A DNA stretch of 42,513 nt from Acidobacteriota bacterium. GTDB lineage: Bacteria; Acidobacteriota; Thermoanaerobaculia; UBA5066. Of this stretch, positions 1 to 9,721 are shown in pieces. Position 1 is the stretch's first letter, and the number at the start of each line of letters is the position of its first letter. The notes below the pieces were generated by a model. It was given only the letters and a program-made list of their open reading frames with translations. It was not told the origin of the DNA and made no database searches. The stretch covers positions 1 to 42,513 of the forward strand of contig JAKPXO010000269.1 of NCBI GenBank assembly GCA_029567505.1, read 5' to 3'. The position numbers and the translations under genes are program-made.

Positions 1-483
1 CGCGATGTTCCGTCCGTCGGCGAGCGCCCAGTTGTTGCAGACGAGGTAGTTCTGGTTCCCGCCCGCCACGGTCGGCGAGTTCGCCTCCTTGCCGTTCCCC
101 TTCACCTTCGACCCGCCCCACAGGTAGCGCTCGGGCGAGACCGCGGCGATGGACGGGGCGAGGCGGGCGATCGCCTTGGCGTCCTCGATCGTCAGGTCCT
201 TCCGGTTCCGCTCCTCCTCGGGAGGGGGGCCGCCGCCGCCGAAGAAGCGCGGCTCGTACTTCTGGAACTGGACGAGCGTCGTGCCGAAGGAGGAGAACGC
301 CTCCATCGTCGAGCGGTTGAAGCCGGTGACGAGGGCGACCATCGCGATGACGGTCCAGACACCGATGACGATCCCGACGATCGTCAGGAACGCGCGGAGC
401 TTGTGGGCGCGAAGAGCGATCGAGGCGAAGCGGAGGTTCTCGCCGAGAGTCCGCCGGAGGACGTCGAAGAGGCGCTCACTCAT
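1..483 (-). CDS. MacB-type ABC transporter permease (FtsX family), N-terminal part
   Basis: The first 161 codons of an inner-membrane permease of the MacB/FtsX family run off the left window edge. The protein starts MSERLFDVLRR, has one hydrophobic helix at about residues 24-48 (FLTIVGIVIGV), then the periplasmic core typical of MacB_PCD proteins. Such permeases pair with an ATPase and an HlyD-like adaptor for export of peptides, lipoproteins or drugs; the substrate cannot be read here. Its ATG lies inside the last codons of the upstream paralogue (8-nt overlap, ATGAGTGA), which implies translational coupling. The C-terminal FtsX membrane region is outside the window. Confidence 0.88.
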   Translation of the reverse strand, partial: MSERLFDVLRRTLGENLRFASIALRAHKLRAFLTIVGIVIGVWTVIAMVALVTGFNRSTMEAFSSFGTTLVQFQKYEPRFFGGGGPPPEEERNRKDLTIEDAKAIARLAPSIAAVSPERYLWGGSKVKGNGKEANSPTVAGGNQNYLVCNNWALADGRNIA

Positions 484-1696
484 AGCGCAGGGCCTCGATC
501 GGCGGCAGGCGCGAGGCCTTGACCGCCGGGAAGACGCCGGCGAGGACGCCGGTGAGCGTGGCGAGGAGGAGGCCGGTCGTGATGAGGAAGGGCGTCACGA
601 GGGTCGGCAGGGGCGTAAAGGCGTTGATGAGCGACGAGATGACCCAGCCGAACAGGACGCCGACCGCCCCTCCGCCGAGCGCGAGGAGCGTCGCCTCGAG
701 GAGGAACTGCCGGAGGATGTCGCCCTTGCGCGCCCCGATCGCGAGGCGGATGCCGATCTCCTTCGTCCGCTCGACGACCGAGACGAGCATGATGTTCGCG
801 ATGACGATCGCCCCGACGAGGAGCGAGATCCCGCTGATGAAGGCGAGGAGGGCGAACGCTCCCGCCGAGATGGAGCGCCAGACGACCTGGATCGCCTCCG
901 CCGTGACGAAGGAGACCGGGTCGGGGGCCGACGGGGCGGTCTTGCGCAGCGCCCGGAAGATCGCGCGCGCCTCGTCCATCGAGGCCGGGATCCCCTCGAC
1001 GCCGCCGCGCGCCTTCACGTAGATGCTGACGTTCCTCCTCGTCCCCCAGGCCTTCGCGAGAGCCTCCCGGGGGACGTAGACGACGTTGTCCTGGCTCTGC
1101 CCGAAGACGGAGCCCTGCTTGACGAGGAGGCCGATGACGCGGAACGGGATCCCGTCGATGGAGATCGTCCGCCCGACGGGGTCGAGGCGCGGCCAGAGCT
1201 CGTCGCGGACCTCGGTACCGATCACGGCCACGAAGGAGCGCCGCTCGTTCTCGGACTCCGTGAAGAAGCGGCCGAGGTCGACGTCGAGGTTCGAGATCTC
1301 CGCGACGTTCGCCGTCACCCCCGTGATCCGGACGTCGGAAAGGCGGCGGCTCCCGGCCCTCACGGAGCGGTTCGTCCCCGAGCTGGCTCCGACCAGGACC
1401 GCGTTCTTCGCGAGCTTTCGATAGGCCTCGAGGTCGCTCTTCTGGATCCGCTTCCGCTTCAGGGCGTCGAGGAACTCCTCGCGCGAGGTGATGATGCCGA
1501 ACCGTTCGATGGTGTAGACGTCGGGGGAGAGGGAGAAGAGCTTCGTCGCGACGTAGTTGTTGAGGCCCGAGATGACGGAGACGACCGCGATGACGGTCAT
1601 CACCCCGATGATGACGCCGAGGAGCGTCAGGAACGACCGCAGCTTGTGGGCGTTGATGGCCCGCAAGGCGACGCGGAGCAGCTCCCCGTTCAGCAT
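476..1696 (-). CDS. MacB-type ABC transporter permease (FtsX family)
   Basis: A complete 406-residue FtsX-type permease. It has an N-terminal membrane helix (about 20-45, with LLGVIIGVMTVIAVV), a periplasmic MacB_PCD-like domain (about 46-260), and three C-terminal helices (about 280-390) with the conserved FtsX segment ERTKEIGIRLAIGA. It is a paralogue of the next gene, so the operon carries two permeases that could form a heterodimer (inference). It follows the adaptor gene after 7 nt. No ATP-binding subunit lies in the window; it may be encoded beyond position 1. FtsX, MacB and LolC/E members look alike at this level, but the adjacent adaptor favours the MacAB-like type. Confidence 0.9.
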   Translation of the reverse strand: MLNGELLRVALRAINAHKLRSFLTLLGVIIGVMTVIAVVSVISGLNNYVATKLFSLSPDVYTIERFGIITSREEFLDALKRKRIQKSDLEAYRKLAKNAVLVGASSGTNRSVRAGSRRLSDVRITGVTANVAEISNLDVDLGRFFTESENERRSFVAVIGTEVRDELWPRLDPVGRTISIDGIPFRVIGLLVKQGSVFGQSQDNVVYVPREALAKAWGTRRNVSIYVKARGGVEGIPASMDEARAIFRALRKTAPSAPDPVSFVTAEAIQVVWRSISAGAFALLAFISGISLLVGAIVIANIMLVSVVERTKEIGIRLAIGARKGDILRQFLLEATLLALGGGAVGVLFGWVISSLINAFTPLPTLVTPFLITTGLLLATLTGVLAGVFPAVKASRLPPIEALRYE

Positions 1697-1703
1697 CGAG
1701 GGC

Positions 1704-2981
1704 CTACGACTTCTTCTCGTCCCGCGGGACGCCGCTGTTGTCGACCTTCACCCGGTCGCCGATCCGAAGGGAGCGAAGCGCGCGGAACGGCCCGGAGACG
1801 ATCTCTTCCCCTTCCGTCAGCCCCTCGACGACCTCGATCTGGAGCTCGGCCGTGATGCCGGTCTTCACCTTCCGGAACTCGACCTTCCCGTCCTTCGCGA
1901 GGACGAAGACCCCCTCGACGTCCTTCTTCTCGTCGGCGGAGGCGGACGGCGTCGGCGTCGGGGCCGGCTTCTTCCCCTTCTCGGGGCGCTTCAGCGACGC
2001 CTCGTCGGCGACGACGAGCGCGGGGATCGGGATCGCGAGCGCCCCCGCGCGCTTGTCGGTCTCGATCTCGCCCGACACGGAGAAGCCGGGCCGGATCGCC
2101 GCCGGCGGGTCCTTCAGCTGGACCTTGACCTTGAAGTTGACGGCCGTCGCGTCGGTGCCGAGGGCCGACTTCGTGATGGGGCTGCCGCCGATCTCGGTCA
2201 CGACCCCTTCGAACTTCCGGTCGGGCCAGGCGTCGAGCGTCATCTTCGCCTTCTGCCCGAGCTTCACGTTCGGGATGTCGGTCTCGTCGACCTCCATCTC
2301 GGCCTCGACGACCGACATGTCGGAGATCGTCAGGAGGACGGTGCCCGGGTTGTTCATCGTGCCGACGACGGCGTTCTCCCCCTGCTCGACGGGGCGGGCG
2401 GTCACGATTCCGTTCATCGGGGCGACGAGCGTCGTCTTGCCGAGAGAGTCCTTGCTCGCGAGGAGCTGCGCCCGCGCCTGCTCAATCCGGCGCTCCACGG
2501 CGTTGAGAGAGGCGCTGGCCGCGTCGAGCGCGAGCTTCGCCTTCTGCATCACCTGCTCCGAGGTGATCCGGGCCTCGAAGTTCTTCCGCTCGCGCTCGTA
2601 GTCGCGCTTCGCCTGCTCCACCGTCGCCCGGTCGGACTCGCGCTGGGCGAAGAGCGCCTCGAGGTTCGCCTGCTGGGCCTTCGTCGTCGCGTCGTACTGG
2701 GCCTTGTCGATCTGGAGGAGGAAGTCCCCCTTCTTCACGACGTCGCCCTCCTCGACCGCCAGGTTGACGATCTGGCCCATGACCTGAGAGGAAATTTCGA
2801 CTTTCGTCTTCGCCTGTACGCGTCCGCTGCAGCTGACCGTCGAGACGAGGTCCGCCTTCCCGACCTTCGCTGTCGTCACCCGCGTCAGGTTCCGGTCCTT
2901 TCCGGCCAGGGAGGCGACGACGATCAGGACAAGGACGAGGGCGGCGACCGCCCCGAGGATCCATTTCAGCCGGGAGCTCAT
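1704..2981 (-). CDS. Periplasmic adaptor (MacA/HlyD-like) of an ABC exporter
   Basis: A 425-residue membrane-fusion protein. It has one N-terminal signal anchor (about 6-25), a split lipoyl-type domain (VEISSQVMGQIVNLAVEEGD near 65; APMNGIVTARPVEQG near 190), an alpha-helical hairpin of about 90 residues between the halves, and beta-barrel and membrane-proximal domains. In MacA-type systems this protein links the permease to an outer-membrane channel. An unusual Pro/Thr/Ser-rich insert (PAPTPTPSAS) interrupts the C-terminal domain near residue 345. It is the first gene of the operon. The start at 2981 is preceded by a purine-rich GAGAGAG stretch. Confidence 0.9.
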   Translation of the reverse strand: MSSRLKWILGAVAALVLVLIVVASLAGKDRNLTRVTTAKVGKADLVSTVSCSGRVQAKTKVEISSQVMGQIVNLAVEEGDVVKKGDFLLQIDKAQYDATTKAQQANLEALFAQRESDRATVEQAKRDYERERKNFEARITSEQVMQKAKLALDAASASLNAVERRIEQARAQLLASKDSLGKTTLVAPMNGIVTARPVEQGENAVVGTMNNPGTVLLTISDMSVVEAEMEVDETDIPNVKLGQKAKMTLDAWPDRKFEGVVTEIGGSPITKSALGTDATAVNFKVKVQLKDPPAAIRPGFSVSGEIETDKRAGALAIPIPALVVADEASLKRPEKGKKPAPTPTPSASADEKKDVEGVFVLAKDGKVEFRKVKTGITAELQIEVVEGLTEGEEIVSGPFRALRSLRIGDRVKVDNSGVPRDEKKS

Positions 2982-3120
2982 CTCTCTCGCGTTCCTTTCG
3001 CCCGGCGCCGTGGGCCGGCGCCAATCGAGGGATACGAACGAAGGGGGCCGGTAGTTTCCCGTTTCGGCGGGCCCGGGCCCGGAAATCGAAGGGAGCGAGC
3101 CGTTTGCCCGCCCGGGCCGG

Positions 3121-4038
3121 TCAGCCGGAGACGACCCGGTTCCGTCCCTCGGCCTTTGCCCGGTAAAGGGCGCCGTCGGCCAGCCGGAGGAGCTCCGCGG
3201 CCGCCGGGGGAAGCGGAAGGCCTTCGGTGGAGGCGACCCCGACCGACACGGTCACGGGGACCGGAACGCTCACCCCGAGCGGACGACATTCCGTCGCCCG
3301 CCGGATCCGCTCCGCGACCAGGGCCGCGGGAACGAGGGCCGTCGTCGGGAGGAGGATCGCGAACTCTTCTCCCCCGAGGCGGGCGGCGAGGTCGCCCCTT
3401 CGGCAGCCCCGCTTCAGGACCGCCGCGAAGGCGGCGAGGACCTCGTCCCCCACGGCGTGCCCGTGGGAGTCGTTCACCCGCTTGAAGTGGTCGAGGTCGA
3501 ACGCGAGGAGGCTCGCCGGCTGGTTGTGCCGCTCGATCCGCGAGAGCTCCGAGGCGAGCGCCTCTCCGAAAGCGCGGCGGTTCGACAATCCGGTGAGCGG
3601 GTCGGTCAGGGCGAGCTTCTCGAGGATCTCGTTCTTCGAAGCCAGGTCCGAGAGGGCGCGCTGGAGGCGGAGCCCGACCTTCACCCGCGCCTTCAGCTCC
3701 ACCGGCTCGACCGGCTTGACGAGGTAGTCGTCGGCGCCCGTCTCGAGGCCGGTCACCTTCGCCTCCGTCTCCCCCTGCGTCGACATCATGATGACGTGGG
3801 TGAAGCGCGTCTCCTCGGTCCCCTTCAGGATCCGGCAGAGCGTGAGGCCGTCCATGTTCGGCATCTGCCAGTCGGTGACGACGACGTCGGGGCGGTGGAG
3901 GCGGACTTTCCCGAGCGCCTCCTGCCCGTCCCCGGCGCTCTCCACCTCGTAGTCCGCCGCCACGAGCACCTGCTCCAGGACTCGCCTCGAGAGGGCATCG
4001 TCGTCGACGATCAGGATGCGGGAGCGGATCTGGGCCAT
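3121..4038 (-). CDS. Response regulator diguanylate cyclase (receiver-GGDEF)
   Basis: A 305-residue protein of PleD/WspR type. The receiver domain (about 7-125) has the acidic triad at residues 12-14, phospho-acceptor Asp56 (VTDWQMP) and Lys108 (LVKP). A short helical linker leads to a GGDEF domain (about 143-303) with an active-type GGEEF at 222-226. An RRGD motif at 213-216, five residues upstream, matches the RxxD inhibitory site that binds c-di-GMP. It should make c-di-GMP from two GTP on phosphorylation, with product inhibition. No histidine kinase is adjacent. It stands alone, between the tRNA-Ser pair and the exporter operon. Confidence 0.93.
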   Translation of the reverse strand: MAQIRSRILIVDDDALSRRVLEQVLVAADYEVESAGDGQEALGKVRLHRPDVVVTDWQMPNMDGLTLCRILKGTEETRFTHVIMMSTQGETEAKVTGLETGADDYLVKPVEPVELKARVKVGLRLQRALSDLASKNEILEKLALTDPLTGLSNRRAFGEALASELSRIERHNQPASLLAFDLDHFKRVNDSHGHAVGDEVLAAFAAVLKRGCRRGDLAARLGGEEFAILLPTTALVPAALVAERIRRATECRPLGVSVPVPVTVSVGVASTEGLPLPPAAAELLRLADGALYRAKAEGRNRVVSG

Positions 4039-4087
4039 CAGGGGGGTCCCGAAGGCGGGACCGCCGATTCTCCCACGGGGGTCGGAA

Positions 4088-4175
<88 letters not shown>

Positions 4176-4186
4176 GTCGAAGGAGC

Positions 4187-5672
<1,486 letters not shown>

Positions 5673-5679
5673 CGGCCGG

Positions 5680-6603
5680 ATGGAGAGGCTCCCGGTCGGG
5701 GTCGTCGTCGTGAACTGGAACGGAGGCTCGCTCCTCGACGCCTGCCTCGACGCGCTCGCGAAAGAGCCGGCGTCGCGGGTCCTCGTCGTCGACAACGGCT
5801 CCGATGCGGAGGAGCTTCGCCGGCTCTCGGCACGCCCCGGCGTCTTCGTCCTCCCGCTCGGTGCGAACCGCGGCTTCGCCTCCGCGGCGAACGGCGGAGC
5901 GATCGACGCCCGGCTGAAAGCGCTGCCGTACCTCGCGTTCGTCAACAACGACGCCGTCCTCGAGCCGGGGTACCTCGCCGCGTGCATCGGCGCGCTGGAG
6001 GCCGACGCGGGGTTGGCCGCCGTCCAGGGCGTGATCCTGGACGGGGAAGGGCGCCTCGCCGACGGTCTCGGGATCGCGTGGAACCGGCGCCTCGAGGCCG
6101 TCCAGCTCGGCCATGGGGAGCCGCCGCCGGCCGCCGACGCGCCCGTCTTCCCGGTCCCCGGCGTCTCCGGCACGGCGCCCGTCTTCCGGCGGCGGGCGTT
6201 CGAGGAGGCCGGAGGCTTCGCCGGCTCCTTCTTCGCCTGGTACGAGGACGCCGACCTCGCCCTCCGGCTCCTGCGCTCCGGAGCCCGCTTCGCCTGCGTC
6301 CCCGCCGCCCGGGCCCGTCACGCCGGCTCGGCGACGGGACGCCGGATCCCCGAGCGGAAGTGGCGGCTGCTCCTCGCGAACCGCCTCCGGACGCTTCGCC
6401 GCAATCTCTCGGCGGGCGCTCGTCTCTCCGCCTTCCTCGCCCACCCGGTGCCGCTCCCCGCCCTCCGCGACGCCGTCCGCGAGCTCGGCGCGGGGCGCGC
6501 CCTCCGGACGCTCGCCTCCGCCACGGCCGCGGTGACGCGACGCTCGGCCGAGGACCGCGCCGCGCGCGACGGACCCCCTCTCCTGCGGAGCCTGCCACGA
6601 TGA
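5680..6603 (+). CDS. Family 2 glycosyltransferase
   Basis: A 307-residue GT2 enzyme with a GT-A fold. It has the N-terminal VGVVVVNWNGG strand, VLVVDNGSDAE, GANRGFASAANGG, the NNDAV metal/nucleotide-binding segment (DXD equivalent) and the acceptor-side WYEDADLALRL motif. This set is typical of WcaA/RfbF-like rhamnosyl- or other sugar transferases that extend a lipid-linked oligosaccharide at the cytoplasmic face. Donor and acceptor cannot be told from sequence alone. The start at 5680 fits the conserved N-terminus; an in-frame ATG at 5641 would add 13 unusual residues. It is first of five overlapping genes. Confidence 0.9.
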   Translation: MERLPVGVVVVNWNGGSLLDACLDALAKEPASRVLVVDNGSDAEELRRLSARPGVFVLPLGANRGFASAANGGAIDARLKALPYLAFVNNDAVLEPGYLAACIGALEADAGLAAVQGVILDGEGRLADGLGIAWNRRLEAVQLGHGEPPPAADAPVFPVPGVSGTAPVFRRRAFEEAGGFAGSFFAWYEDADLALRLLRSGARFACVPAARARHAGSATGRRIPERKWRLLLANRLRTLRRNLSAGARLSAFLAHPVPLPALRDAVRELGAGRALRTLASATAAVTRRSAEDRAARDGPPLLRSLPR

Positions 6604-7559
6604 CGGGCCCCCTCTCCCGGGTGAGAGCGATCGTCGTCTCCTGGAACTCGGCCGGGCACGTCGGCCGGGCCGTCGCGTCGGTTCCCCCGCCGGCGCGGGT
6701 CGTCGTCGTCGACAACGCCTCGACCGACGGCTCGGCCTCCGAGGCGGAGCGGGCGGGCGCCGTCGTCCTCCGGCTGGAATCGAACGCCGGCTTCGGCCCG
6801 GCGTGCAACCTCGGGGCCGGGCCCGTGGACGGGCTCCCCGACGCCGAGACGCTCCTCTTCCTGAACCCCGACGCCGCCCTCGTCGACGGCCCCGCCGCGC
6901 TCGCCGCGCTCCTCGCCGAGCTGGACGCCGACCCGGCCGTCGCGGCCGTCGCGCCCGCCCTCGAGGGAGACGGGCAGGAGGAGTTCCAGCTGCGAAGGCT
7001 CCCGACGCTCGGCTCCCTCGCCCGGGAGGCGTTCCTCGTGAATCGCCTCTTCGCGTCGAACCGGGGCTTCCGCGGGGAGCGCTATCTCGACCGCGACCGC
7101 TCGGAGCCGTTCGACGTCGAGCAGCCCGCGGCCGCCGCGCTCCTCGTCCGGCGCGAGGCGTTCGAGCGGGTGGGCGGCTTCGACCCGGCCTTCGCCCCCG
7201 CCTGGTTCGAGGACGTGGACCTCTCGGCGAAGCTCCTCGAATCGGGGTACCGTATCCGCTTCGTCCCCGCGGCTCGCGCGAGCCACGTGGGCGGGACGAC
7301 GATGCGCGCGCTCCCCTACGACGACTACCTGCCGCTCTACACGCGGAACCTCATCCGGTACCTGGGGCGCCATTCCGGGCCGGCCACGCGTGCCGGGGCG
7401 CGGTCCGTCCTCGCCGTGGGGGCGCTCCTCCGCCTCGTCCTCCTCCCGTTCGTCCGCGGCGACCACGCCCGGCCGGAGGCGGCGCGGGCGTACGTTCGCG
7501 TCCTCCGCGGCCTCCTGGGCCTCGGCTTCCGGAGCGCGCTCCTTCCCGGGGGCGCCTGA
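6600..7559 (+). CDS. Family 2 glycosyltransferase
   Basis: A 319-residue GT2 paralogue of its neighbours. Visible motifs are RAIVVSWNSAG, VVVVDNASTDGS, LESNAGFGPACN, FLNPDAAL (DXD region) and WFEDVDLSAKL. A hydrophobic, arginine-flanked C-terminal segment (about 258-275) could be a membrane-associated helix. The ATG overlaps the preceding stop codon (ATGA), so the two are translationally coupled. Its likely role is transfer of one sugar residue during repeat-unit assembly of a surface polysaccharide; the specific linkage is unknown. Confidence 0.9.
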   Translation: MTGPLSRVRAIVVSWNSAGHVGRAVASVPPPARVVVVDNASTDGSASEAERAGAVVLRLESNAGFGPACNLGAGPVDGLPDAETLLFLNPDAALVDGPAALAALLAELDADPAVAAVAPALEGDGQEEFQLRRLPTLGSLAREAFLVNRLFASNRGFRGERYLDRDRSEPFDVEQPAAAALLVRREAFERVGGFDPAFAPAWFEDVDLSAKLLESGYRIRFVPAARASHVGGTTMRALPYDDYLPLYTRNLIRYLGRHSGPATRAGARSVLAVGALLRLVLLPFVRGDHARPEAARAYVRVLRGLLGLGFRSALLPGGA

Positions 7560-8591
7560 GTGCCGCGCGTCGTCGTCTCCCTCGTCACGCACGACGAGTC
7601 GCGCGACACCGAGCGGCTCCTCCCGACGCTTTTTGCCCAGACGTTCCGCGACTTCTCCGTCGTCGCCGTCGACAACCGCTCGGAGGACGGAACCCGCTCC
7701 GCGCTCGCGGCCGCGCAGAAGACCGCCCCGGTGCCGATGGAGATCGTCGCCTCCCGCGAGAACCTCGGCTTCGCCGGAGGACACAATATTGGGATCGCGA
7801 AGGCGATCGAGCGGGAGGCCGCGTGGGTCCTCGTCCTGAACGCCGACGTCGTCCTCGCTCCCGACTACCTCGAAAGGCTCCTCGTCGACGCCGACCGGCC
7901 CGGCCGGGAGTGGGTCGGCGCGATGACCGGGAAGATCCTTCGCGCCGACGGTCCGGAGCTCGAGCCGACGACCGTGATCGACACGGTCGGGATCCGGATG
8001 ACCCGTGGGGGACGGCACTTCGACGTCGGCGCGGGAGAGCCCGACACCGGCCGGTGGGACCGGCCCGCCGAGATATTCGGCGTCTCCGGCTGCGTCGCCC
8101 TCTACCGCGCCGCGGCCCTCGCGGACGTGAAGATCTCGACCGGCTACTTCGACGATGACTTCTTCGTCTACCGCGAGGACGTCGACCTCGCCTGGCGCCT
8201 CCGCGGACGAGGCTGGTCGGCCCGCTGCGTCCCTTCGGCGCTCGCGTGGCACCGGCGCCGGAACCTCCCGGAGCGGCGACGGCAGATGTCGGCCGTCGCG
8301 AACCTCCACTCGGTGAAGAACCGCTTCCTCCTCCGGATCAACAACGCCGGCCCCGACCACCTCCGCGCGACGTTCCCCCTGACGTTCGCCCGGGACGTCG
8401 TCGTCGTCGGGGCCTGTGCCTTCGCGGAGAGGACCTCGCTCGAAGCGCTCCGCTGGCTCGCGCGGAACCGACCCCGGCTCCTCGCCAAGCGCCGCGAAGT
8501 CCTCGAGCGACGGACGGTCTCCGACCGGGCGCTGCTCCGCTGGTTCGGACCCGACCCGGGAGGGGCGCGCATCCCGGATGTGGACGCGTGA
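7560..8591 (+). CDS. Family 2 glycosyltransferase
   Basis: A 343-residue GT2 enzyme starting at GTG 7560, immediately after the previous stop codon. It shows VVSLVTHDES, VVAVDNRSEDGT, ENLGFAGGHNIG, VLNADVVL (DXD region) and YREDVDLAWRL. The middle (about 115-175) is longer than in the two preceding paralogues and includes MTGKILR and IFGVSGCVALYR. The C-terminal 100 residues are Arg/Leu-rich and may bind the membrane or a partner. Same cluster, same general role. Confidence 0.9.
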   Translation: MPRVVVSLVTHDESRDTERLLPTLFAQTFRDFSVVAVDNRSEDGTRSALAAAQKTAPVPMEIVASRENLGFAGGHNIGIAKAIEREAAWVLVLNADVVLAPDYLERLLVDADRPGREWVGAMTGKILRADGPELEPTTVIDTVGIRMTRGGRHFDVGAGEPDTGRWDRPAEIFGVSGCVALYRAAALADVKISTGYFDDDFFVYREDVDLAWRLRGRGWSARCVPSALAWHRRRNLPERRRQMSAVANLHSVKNRFLLRINNAGPDHLRATFPLTFARDVVVVGACAFAERTSLEALRWLARNRPRLLAKRREVLERRTVSDRALLRWFGPDPGGARIPDVDA

Positions 8592-9721
8592 GGCTCGCGA
8601 TCCTCGGGACGCGCGGCGTCCCCGCGGCGTACGGAGGCTTCGAGACGCTCGCCGAGGAGCTCTCGGCCCGGCTCGCCGCGCGGGGGCACGACGTGACGGT
8701 CTACGCCCGGCGCGGCGCCGTCCGTGAGGAAGTCGTTTCCTGGCGCGGCGCCCGCGTCGTCTTCACGCCGACGCTCCGTCACAAGTACCTCGACACCGTC
8801 GTTCACGGCGTGACGTCGGGGCTTCACGCGGCCGCCGCCGGGTACGACGCCGTCCTCGTCTGCAACGGCGCGAACGCGCTCGCCTGCCGGCTCCCGCGGC
8901 TCTTGGCAGCCGGGACGCGGGTCCTCCTGAACGTCGACGGCCTGGAGCGGAACCGGAGGAAGTGGAATCGCCTCGGGAAGGCCGTCTACGCGCTCTCCGA
9001 GAGGCTCTCGTGCGTCCTCCCGGACGTCGTCGTGACCGACGCCGAGGAGATCCGGCGCTACTATCGGGAGCGGTACGGCGCCGAGTCGGCGTTCGTCCCG
9101 TACGGCTCCGACCTCCCCGAGCCGGAAGACGCGACGGTCCTCGGGCGACTCGGGCTCGAGCCGGGGCAGTATCTCCTCTACGTCTCGCGCTTCGAGCCGG
9201 AGAACAACCCCGACGCCGTCGTCCGCGCCTACCGGGACGTCCCGGGCGAGCGGCCCCTCCTCCTCGTCGGGTCGGCGCCGTACGCCGAGGGGTTCATCGC
9301 CCGCCTCCGGGACGAGGCGGCGCGGGACCCCCGCGTCGTCCTCCCCGGCGCGATCTACGGAGAGGGATACCGGGCGCTCCTGGCGAACGCGGCGGCGTAC
9401 GTCCACGCGACCGAGGTGGGCGGGACGCACCCGGCGCTGATCGAGGCGATGGGCTATGGACGTCCGGTCCTCGTCCACGACACCCCCGAGAACCGCGAGG
9501 TGGCGGGAGAAGCCGCCCTCTACTGGGACGCCCGCGCGCCAGAGACGCTCGCGCGGCTCCTCGGCGGCCTCCTCCCCGACGCCGGGCGGCGCTCGGCGCT
9601 CGGCGCGGCGGCCCGTCGCCGCGCCGCGGAGCGCTACCGCTGGGACGACGTGACCGACGCCTACGAAGCGCTTCTGTCCGGGCGGGACCCGGACGGGCTA
9701 CGATCGGCGCCGGAATGCTGA
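8588..9721 (+). CDS. Family 4 glycosyltransferase with DUF1972-type N-terminus
   Basis: A 377-residue GT-B enzyme. The N-terminus (LAILGTRGVPAAYGGFET) is the signature of DUF1972-type GT4 proteins, which include Cps2T-like rhamnosyltransferases. The C-terminal Rossmann half carries YLLYVSRFEPENNPD and the nucleotide-sugar binding stretch THPALIEAMGYGRPVL, with Glu in the EX7E-like position. GTG 8588 overlaps the preceding stop (GTGA). By family it probably adds rhamnose or another deoxysugar to the lipid-linked glycan; that specificity is inference. Confidence 0.9.
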   Translation: MRLAILGTRGVPAAYGGFETLAEELSARLAARGHDVTVYARRGAVREEVVSWRGARVVFTPTLRHKYLDTVVHGVTSGLHAAAAGYDAVLVCNGANALACRLPRLLAAGTRVLLNVDGLERNRRKWNRLGKAVYALSERLSCVLPDVVVTDAEEIRRYYRERYGAESAFVPYGSDLPEPEDATVLGRLGLEPGQYLLYVSRFEPENNPDAVVRAYRDVPGERPLLLVGSAPYAEGFIARLRDEAARDPRVVLPGAIYGEGYRALLANAAAYVHATEVGGTHPALIEAMGYGRPVLVHDTPENREVAGEAALYWDARAPETLARLLGGLLPDAGRRSALGAAARRRAAERYRWDDVTDAYEALLSGRDPDGLRSAPEC

